The notes beneath the pieces are model-generated. The model saw only the letters and a program-made list of their open reading frames with translations. It was not told the origin of the DNA and ran no database searches. A stretch of 26,339 bases of DNA from an uncultured Desulfovibrio sp. (GTDB taxonomy: Bacteria > Desulfobacterota > Desulfovibrionia > Desulfovibrionales > Desulfovibrionaceae). Both the position numbers and the translations under genes were made by a program. Every line of letters begins with the position of its first letter. Position 1 is the stretch's first letter. Location of the stretch: positions 1-26,339 of the forward strand of contig USCL01000014.1 in NCBI GenBank assembly GCA_900553145.1, given 5' to 3'. Positions 21,676 to 26,339 of this stretch are shown here, one piece after another.

Positions 21676-23168
21676 TGGCCGATCTCAACACCATCGTCCC
21701 GGTCGCCGTCTATCTGGCGCTGTCCTTCCTCGCCGCCCTGTGGGCCCGGAAACAGTCCCGGAAGACCACCGACTCCCGCGGGTTCATCGAGGAATACTTC
21801 ATCGGCGGGCGGTCGATGGGCGGTTTCGTGCTCGCCATGTCCATCATCGCCAGCTACACCAGCGCGAGCAGCTTTGTGGGAGGCCCCGGCGTAGCCTACA
21901 AGCTCGGCCTGAGCTGGGTCCTGCTGGCCATGATCCAAGTGCCCACGACCTTCCTCACCCTCGGCGTGCTCGGCAAGCGTTTCGCCATCATGGCCCGCAA
22001 GACCCGTTCCGTGACCCTGACCGACTTCCTGCGCGCCCGCTACCGCAGCGACGCCGTCGTCGTCCTCTGTTCGCTGGCCCTGCTGGTCTTCTTCATGGCG
22101 GCCATGCTGGCCCAGTTCATCGGCGGGGCCCGGCTCTTTCAGGCCGTGACCGGCTATCCCTACGTCGCCGGGCTGGCGCTGTTCGGGTTCACGGTCATCC
22201 TGTACACCGCCGTGGGCGGCTTCCGGGCCGTGGTGCTCACGGACGCGGTTCAGGGCATGGTCATGGTTTTCGCCTCCGTCGTGGTGCTCGTCGCCGTGGT
22301 CAACGCAGGCGGCGGCATGGAACGGTGCATCGCCGCCCTCAGGGCCATCGATCCCGGCCTGATCACGCCCACCGGCCCCGGCGAGGCGGTCCCGCGGCCC
22401 ATGATCCTCTCCTTCTGGGTGTTGGTGGGGCTCGGCATCCTCGGCCTGCCCCAGACCTCGCAGAAATGCATGGGCTACAAGGATTCGCGCTCCATGCACG
22501 ACGCCATGATCATGGGCACGCTCATCATCGGGTTCCTCCTTCTGTGCGTGCACCTCGCCGGGACGCTCGGCCGCGCCGTCATCCCCGATCTGCCCGCCGG
22601 GGATCTGGCCATGCCCACGCTGATCATGAAGCTGCTTTCGCCCTTCTGGGCGGGCGTGTTCATCGCCGGGCCGCTGGCGGCGATCATGTCCACGGTGGAC
22701 TCCATGCTCCTCCTCGCCTCCGCCGCGATCATCAAGGATCTGTACATCCATTACCGGCTCAAAGGCGACGCGTCCCGCATGACGCCCTCGCGCCTGCAAA
22801 CCATGAGCCTCGTATGCACCGCCGTCATCGGGATCATCGTGTTCGCCGCCGCCCTCGAACCACCGGACCTGCTGGTCTGGATCAACCTCTTCGCGTTCGG
22901 CGGCCTCGAAGCCGTTTTCCTCTGGCCGATCATCCTCGGGCTCTACTGGAAACAGGCCAACGCCTCCGGGGCGGTCGCCTCCATCGTGGCGGGCGTCGCC
23001 TGCTTCTTCGCCCTCACCATCCTCAAGCCCGGCATGGGCGGCATCCACGCCATCGTGCCCACCTCCATTGTCGCCTTCGCGGCGTTCGTCATCGGCGCGA
23101 AATGCGGGCGTCCGGCCTCGGACGACGTTATCCGCCTGTTCTGGGGCGAAGGGAGCGGGAGGGGCTGA
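21675..23168 (+). CDS. panF: Sodium/pantothenate symporter
   Basis: A 497-residue sodium:solute symporter (SSS family) with about 13 hydrophobic segments. The N-terminal region EYFIGGRSMGG, then YTSASSFVGGPGVAYKLGLS, then WVLLAMIQ aligns closely with E. coli PanF (483 residues), and AQFIGGARL is likewise PanF-like. It imports pantothenate with sodium for coenzyme A synthesis. The pairing with yhdT supports the assignment over other SSS members such as proline symporters. Translation is coupled to yhdT through TGATG. The gene is followed by an inverted repeat of the local family rather than a clear terminator. Confidence 0.93.
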   Translation: MADLNTIVPVAVYLALSFLAALWARKQSRKTTDSRGFIEEYFIGGRSMGGFVLAMSIIASYTSASSFVGGPGVAYKLGLSWVLLAMIQVPTTFLTLGVLGKRFAIMARKTRSVTLTDFLRARYRSDAVVVLCSLALLVFFMAAMLAQFIGGARLFQAVTGYPYVAGLALFGFTVILYTAVGGFRAVVLTDAVQGMVMVFASVVVLVAVVNAGGGMERCIAALRAIDPGLITPTGPGEAVPRPMILSFWVLVGLGILGLPQTSQKCMGYKDSRSMHDAMIMGTLIIGFLLLCVHLAGTLGRAVIPDLPAGDLAMPTLIMKLLSPFWAGVFIAGPLAAIMSTVDSMLLLASAAIIKDLYIHYRLKGDASRMTPSRLQTMSLVCTAVIGIIVFAAALEPPDLLVWINLFAFGGLEAVFLWPIILGLYWKQANASGAVASIVAGVACFFALTILKPGMGGIHAIVPTSIVAFAAFVIGAKCGRPASDDVIRLFWGEGSGRG

Positions 23169-23176
23169 ACGTGAGC

Positions 23177-23243
23177 GTATTGGGGAAGGGAGGAAAACGT
23201 TTCTGAAGAAAGGGGACGCCCCCACGCGTTCCCTTCCCCATAC
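23177..23243. repeat. Inverted repeat after panF
   Basis: GTATTGGGGAAGGGA (23177-23191) and TCCCTTCCCCATAC (23230-23243) are inverse copies apart from one extra T. It lies 8 bp past panF and shares the purine-rich then pyrimidine-rich layout of the other repeats. It opens the 582-bp gene-free region 23169-23750. Confidence 0.5.
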
Positions 23244-23347
23244 CTGCCGTAGCGGCCTCTCCCTGCCTACCTCTTAGAGGCTTTTAGAGTTATCGAATCC
23301 CTGTTCACAGGTTTTTCTGGAGCGCAACGCCTCTGCCCCCTGAGACA

Positions 23348-23379
23348 GGAAGGAAGGAAGGAAGGAAGGAAGGAAGGAA
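23348..23379. repeat. (GGAA)8 tetranucleotide microsatellite
   Basis: Eight perfect GGAA units (32 bp) lie in non-coding DNA about 180 bp after panF and 400 bp before the ArsR gene. Tetranucleotide tracts are prone to slippage. There is no reading frame for it to switch, so any effect would be on transcription or RNA structure. Confidence 0.9.
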
Positions 23380-23444
23380 AGCCCCGCCTCCCGACTGGCG
23401 GCGGCCCTCCGGCTCACGAATGCCTCCCCTCTCCATGATCCGTC

Positions 23445-23480
23445 ACGGGCTGATCTCCAAAAAAGATCAGCCCGTTTTTC
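23445..23480 (+). terminator. Strong orphan Rho-independent terminator
   Basis: ACGGGCTGATC (23445-23455) pairs perfectly with GATCAGCCCGT (23465-23475), loop of 9, followed by T5 and a further T-rich run. It lies 277 bp past panF with other repeats between, so it may end the panF transcript or an uncharacterised small RNA. Confidence 0.85.
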
Positions 23481-23544
23481 TTTGTTTCTTCAATAAGATA
23501 CTCCCACAGCCCAAAATTCTTTTCCCCGTCGCCTGCCCCTGTTA

Positions 23545-23610
23545 TTGACAACCTTCATCATACATCATATTTCGTTAATCAACGAACTAAGAGAGACGTT
23601 CAACGGAACG
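23545..23610 (+). promoter_or_regulatory. Promoter and two inverted-repeat operators of the ArsR/ATPase operon
   Basis: A consensus -35 box TTGACA (23545-23550) is followed after 17 bp by TATTTC (23568-23573) as a possible -10. TTCGTT-aatc-AACGAA (23571-23586) overlaps the -10/start region. A second repeat of the same geometry, CGTTC-aacg-GAACG (23597-23610), lies 25 bp on, centre to centre. The position suits autorepression by the ArsR-family protein encoded downstream. Confidence 0.6.
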
Positions 23611-23630
23611 CCTTCCGCACCGCCTCCCCG

Positions 23631-23714
23631 TCATTCAAAAAGTTTGAGGGATGCAAGGAGGGGGGGCAAAGGGGAGGGAGAAGAAGCCCCTTTCCAAAGG
23701 GTTCCCCCCTCCCC
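23631..23714. repeat. Palindromic intergenic repeat before the ArsR gene
   Basis: A G-rich left arm (23658-23680, including GGGGAGGGAG) faces the C-rich right arm CCCCCCTCCCC (23704-23714). Between them is the perfect small palindrome CCCTTTCCAAAGGG (23688-23701). The stretch 23688-23714 nearly repeats 1105-1132 some 22 kb away. It sits in the leader between the predicted operators and the ArsR start. Confidence 0.65.
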
Positions 23715-23750
23715 GGTTCACCACCCCGCCCTATCCCAAAGGAAAACGCC

Positions 23751-24188
23751 ATGTTCGACTTCCTGACCACCTGCCGCGCGCTTGCCGACGAAAACCGCAT
23801 CCGCATCCTCATGGCCCTGCGGGGCCGCCAGCTCTGCGTATGCCAAGTCACGGCCTTTCTGGATCTGGCCCCGTCCACCACGTCGAAACACCTGTCGATC
23901 CTGCGGCAGGCCCGCCTCATCGAAAGCAACAAGCAGGGCCGCTGGGTTTACTACCGGCTGGCGGACGACTCCCCGCGCCCCAACATCCGGGAAGCTCTGG
24001 CATGGATGAAGGACTCCCTCGCCGCCGATCCGGCCATCGTCGAGGACGAAGCCCGCATCGCGGAAATTCTGCGCGCCGAAGAGGCTTGCGGCTTCGGGCA
24101 CGGGGAATCCGATTGCTTCCACTCCCTTGAAGTGCATTCGCTCGCCCAGCGTTTCGAAAACGCGCCGCAGGAGGAAAACAATGACTAA
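23751..24188 (+). CDS. ArsR/SmtB-family metal-responsive repressor with Cys/His tail
   Basis: A 145-residue winged-helix repressor. The helix containing LCVCQV puts Cys29 and Cys31 where ArsR and CadC carry the metal-sensing ELCVCDL motif. The recognition helix is about STTSKHLSILRQARLI (42-57), followed by the wing GRWVYYRL. An unusual C-terminal tail contains CGFGHGESDCFHSLEVH (113-129) with Cys113, His117, Cys122, His124 and His129, a possible second metal site. It should repress its own operon and release DNA when Cd, Zn, Pb or As binds; the metal is inferred from the adjacent ATPase. AAAGGA lies 7 bases before the ATG. Its 3' end overlaps the ATPase gene by 8 bases. Confidence 0.9.
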   Translation: MFDFLTTCRALADENRIRILMALRGRQLCVCQVTAFLDLAPSTTSKHLSILRQARLIESNKQGRWVYYRLADDSPRPNIREALAWMKDSLAADPAIVEDEARIAEILRAEEACGFGHGESDCFHSLEVHSLAQRFENAPQEENND

Positions 24189-26292
24189 GCGTTACGCCGT
24201 ACACAACCTCCGCTGCGCCGGATGCGCCGCCCGCATCGAAGACGCCATCCTCGGCCTGCCCGGCGTGAAATCCGTCGCCATCAACCTCGACAGTGCCCGG
24301 CTGCGCGTCGAGGGCGAACAGCCCGGGCTCGACGCCATGATCCGGCTGGCGGACGCCATCGAGCCGGGCACCCTGTTCTCCGAGCTGGACGAAAACGAGC
24401 CGCCGCTCCCGGAAAGCAACGAACCCCATCCCTCCCTGTTCCGCTCCGAATACAAGCTCTGGATCGCCGCGGCCCTGTTCGCCGCGGGCATGATCTTCGA
24501 GGAACGCCTCGACGCCCTGCTGACGCCGCTCGTCGCCAAGGCCGTGTTTTTCGGCATCCCCTACCTGCTTTGCGGCCTGTCCGTCCTCAAAAAGGGCCTG
24601 CAAAGCCTGCTCAAGTTCGATTTCTTCAACGAATATACCCTGATGGGCGGCGCGACCATCGCGGCGGCGGCCATCGGCGAGCTGCCCGAGGCCGTGGGCG
24701 TCATGCTCTTCTACTCCATCGGCGAAGCCTTGCAGGATCGCGCGGCGGGCAATTCCCGGCGCTCCATCAAGGCGCTGCTGGCGGCGCGGCCCACGGTGGC
24801 CCATCTGATTGAGGAGAAGGACGGCAAGCAGATTGTGAACGACGCCGATCCCGTGGCCATCCGGCCCGGCATGCGCATCCTCGTGAAGCCCGGCGAAAAG
24901 GTCCCGCTGGACGGAACCGTGCTGAACGGCTCCTCGCAGGTGGACACGTCCCCGCTGACCGGCGAATCCGTGCCGGTGTCCGTGGGCGCGGGCAAGCCCG
25001 TTTATGCCGGGACGGTCAACCTTGAGGGCGCGCTGACCGTGGAAGTGACCTCGCGCTTCGCCGACTCGTCCGTGGCCCGTATCCTCGAACTCGTCGAACA
25101 GGCCTCCGCGAACAAGGCCCCCATCGAACGCTTCATCACCCGCTTCGCCCGCTACTACACGCCCGCCGTGGTGCTCGTCGCGGCGCTGGTGGCGGTCATC
25201 CCGCCGCTGGCCGGGCACGGGACCTTCGACGAATGGCTGTACCGCGCGCTCGTTCTGCTGGTCATCTCCTGCCCTTGCGCGCTGGTCATCTCCATCCCGC
25301 TCGGCTACTTCGGCGGCATCGGCGCGGCCTCCAAGAAGGGCATCCTCGTCAAGGGCGGGCACGTGCTCGACGCCCTGCACCACATCAAGACCGTGGCTTT
25401 CGACAAGACAGGGACCCTGACCCGGGGCGTCTTCGAGGTGACCCGCGTCCTGCCCGCCAACGGCTATTCCGAGGACGACGTGCTCGGCGCCGCCCGGCTG
25501 GTGGAAAGCCGCTCGACGCACCCCATCGCCCGCGCCATCATGAAGACGGCTTCCGGCTCGCACGGCTTCGCGCTGGAGGCGGTGGACGCCAAGGAAATCC
25601 CCGGCAAGGGCCTTTCCGCGGAACACAAGGGCCGCACGCTCCTCGTCGGCAACGCGCTCCTGCTTCAGGATGCGGGCATCGGCGTCCCCGCGCTCCCCGC
25701 CGGTCAGGGCAGCGTCGTTTACGTCGCCGCCGACAACGCCTATCTCGGGGCCATCGAAGTCTCGGACGTGCTGCGCCCCGAATCCGCCCCGGCCATCCGG
25801 TCCCTGCGCGGCCAAGGCATCGAAAAGCTGGTCATGCTGACGGGCGACCGCCCCGAAAGCGCCGCCATCGTCGCCAAGGAACTGCACCTCGACGAATACC
25901 GCGCCGGGCTGCTTCCCGAAGGCAAGGCCGCCGCGCTTGAATCGCTCGGGGCCCAACAGTCCGTGCTCTTTGTCGGCGACGGCATCAACGACGCCCCCGT
26001 GCTGGCCTTGTCCGGCGTCGGCGTGGCGATGGGCGGCCTCGGCTCGGAAGCGGCCATCGAGGTGGCGGATGCCGTCATCCTGGACGACTCGCCCTCGCGC
26101 CTGCCCGAACTGTTCTCCATCGCCGCCAAGACCCGCGTGGTGGTCTGGCAGAACATCTTCATGGCGCTCGGCATCAAGGGGCTGTTCATGGTCCTCGGTG
26201 TCGCCGGGCTCTCCGGCCTCTGGGAAGCCGTTTTCGCCGACGTCGGCGTCGCCCTCCTCGCCGTCCTCAACGCCACCCGCACGGCGCGTTAA
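24181..26292 (+). CDS. zntA: Zn/Cd/Pb-exporting P1B-type ATPase
   Basis: A 703-residue inner-membrane heavy-metal efflux pump. One N-terminal heavy-metal domain carries CAGC at 12-15. The actuator-domain TGES is at 260-263, the transmembrane CPC at 364-366, the phosphorylation site DKTGTLT at 408-414 (Asp408), the HP dipeptide at 447-448, and GDGIND at 599-604. A lysine in the seventh segment (Lys666, GIKGLF) and an aspartate in the eighth (Asp687, ADVGVA) are the residues that mark the P1B-2 group transporting Zn, Cd and Pb rather than Cu. The ATG at 24181 has GGAGG six bases upstream and overlaps the ArsR stop, so the two are one operon under metal control. The protein is complete, ending in TRTAR. 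Confidence 0.93.
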   Translation: MTKRYAVHNLRCAGCAARIEDAILGLPGVKSVAINLDSARLRVEGEQPGLDAMIRLADAIEPGTLFSELDENEPPLPESNEPHPSLFRSEYKLWIAAALFAAGMIFEERLDALLTPLVAKAVFFGIPYLLCGLSVLKKGLQSLLKFDFFNEYTLMGGATIAAAAIGELPEAVGVMLFYSIGEALQDRAAGNSRRSIKALLAARPTVAHLIEEKDGKQIVNDADPVAIRPGMRILVKPGEKVPLDGTVLNGSSQVDTSPLTGESVPVSVGAGKPVYAGTVNLEGALTVEVTSRFADSSVARILELVEQASANKAPIERFITRFARYYTPAVVLVAALVAVIPPLAGHGTFDEWLYRALVLLVISCPCALVISIPLGYFGGIGAASKKGILVKGGHVLDALHHIKTVAFDKTGTLTRGVFEVTRVLPANGYSEDDVLGAARLVESRSTHPIARAIMKTASGSHGFALEAVDAKEIPGKGLSAEHKGRTLLVGNALLLQDAGIGVPALPAGQGSVVYVAADNAYLGAIEVSDVLRPESAPAIRSLRGQGIEKLVMLTGDRPESAAIVAKELHLDEYRAGLLPEGKAAALESLGAQQSVLFVGDGINDAPVLALSGVGVAMGGLGSEAAIEVADAVILDDSPSRLPELFSIAAKTRVVVWQNIFMALGIKGLFMVLGVAGLSGLWEAVFADVGVALLAVLNATRTAR

Positions 26293-26339
26293 GAGGGGAA
26301 GGGGAAAAAAACATTGGGGAGGGGGAGGGGAAACTTTCT
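26293..26339. repeat. G-rich intergenic repeat fragment at window end
   Basis: Directly after the ATPase stop come GGGGAAGGGG, an A tract, and CATTGGGGAGGGGGA. The last string matches the reverse complement of 1122-1136. The window ends before the partner arm. Confidence 0.5.

Noticed and set aside
21492..23225. A 577-residue open frame opposite yhdT and panF
   Set aside because: Antisense shadow with Asp/Glu/Gly/His-rich low-complexity sequence; panF is certain on the forward strand.

Overview
The window is GC-rich bacterial DNA (about 67% G+C in a hand-counted stretch of metH). Gene content and style point to a Gram-negative anaerobe of the Desulfovibrionaceae, with Bilophila or a close relative as the best guess. 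The reasons are an 805-residue MetH without the activation domain, an RpoH-type sigma factor with a long acidic N-terminus, a LuxR regulator fused to twelve membrane segments, a DsrE-family sulfur protein, and G/C-strand-biased palindromic repeats in many intergenic spaces. The genus is inferred; no rRNA or other decisive marker is present.

Layout. 1-1136: two small reverse-strand genes (TfoX N-terminal domain protein, CGGC-domain protein), two reverse-strand terminators and a G-rich repeat. 1137-5929: a reverse-strand run transcribed metH > TlpA-like thioredoxin > argA-like acetyltransferase > hpt > zinc-ribbon membrane protein, probably one operon. 6213-10448: forward rpoH-type sigma factor, then a tightly coupled trio (TPR lipoprotein, LolB-like lipoprotein, small coiled-coil protein). 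10607-14310: rpiB, cysS and an M48 protease with a TPR-like tail. 14311-18310: a lower-GC stretch with an (AG)14 microsatellite, an AT-rich block of nested inverted repeats, a strong bidirectional terminator, a LuxR/12-TM regulator on the reverse strand, a divergent one-TM hypothetical protein and a YgjP-type metallopeptidase. 18379-23168: a CLC chloride/proton antiporter (reverse), then forward DsrE-like protein, class D beta-lactamase, yhdT and panF. 23169-26339: a long intergenic region with a (GGAA)8 microsatellite, an orphan terminator and a promoter with two inverted repeats, followed by an ArsR/SmtB regulator overlapping a Zn/Cd/Pb P-type ATPase.

How the genes work together. Most of the window is housekeeping: methionine synthesis and purine salvage, sigma factor, pentose phosphate isomerase, cysteinyl-tRNA synthetase and envelope biogenesis. 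The accessory layer is metal defence (ArsR plus P1B-ATPase), a probably chromosomal beta-lactamase, pantothenate uptake and the LuxR/12-TM regulator. I did not find a CRISPR array, rRNA, tRNA, intact transposon or clear defence island. The best candidates for undescribed biology are the AT-rich structured block at 14532-14647, the LuxR/12-TM regulator with its inverted-repeat leader, the intergenic repeat family, and the ArsR protein with a Cys/His tail and a two-site operator.
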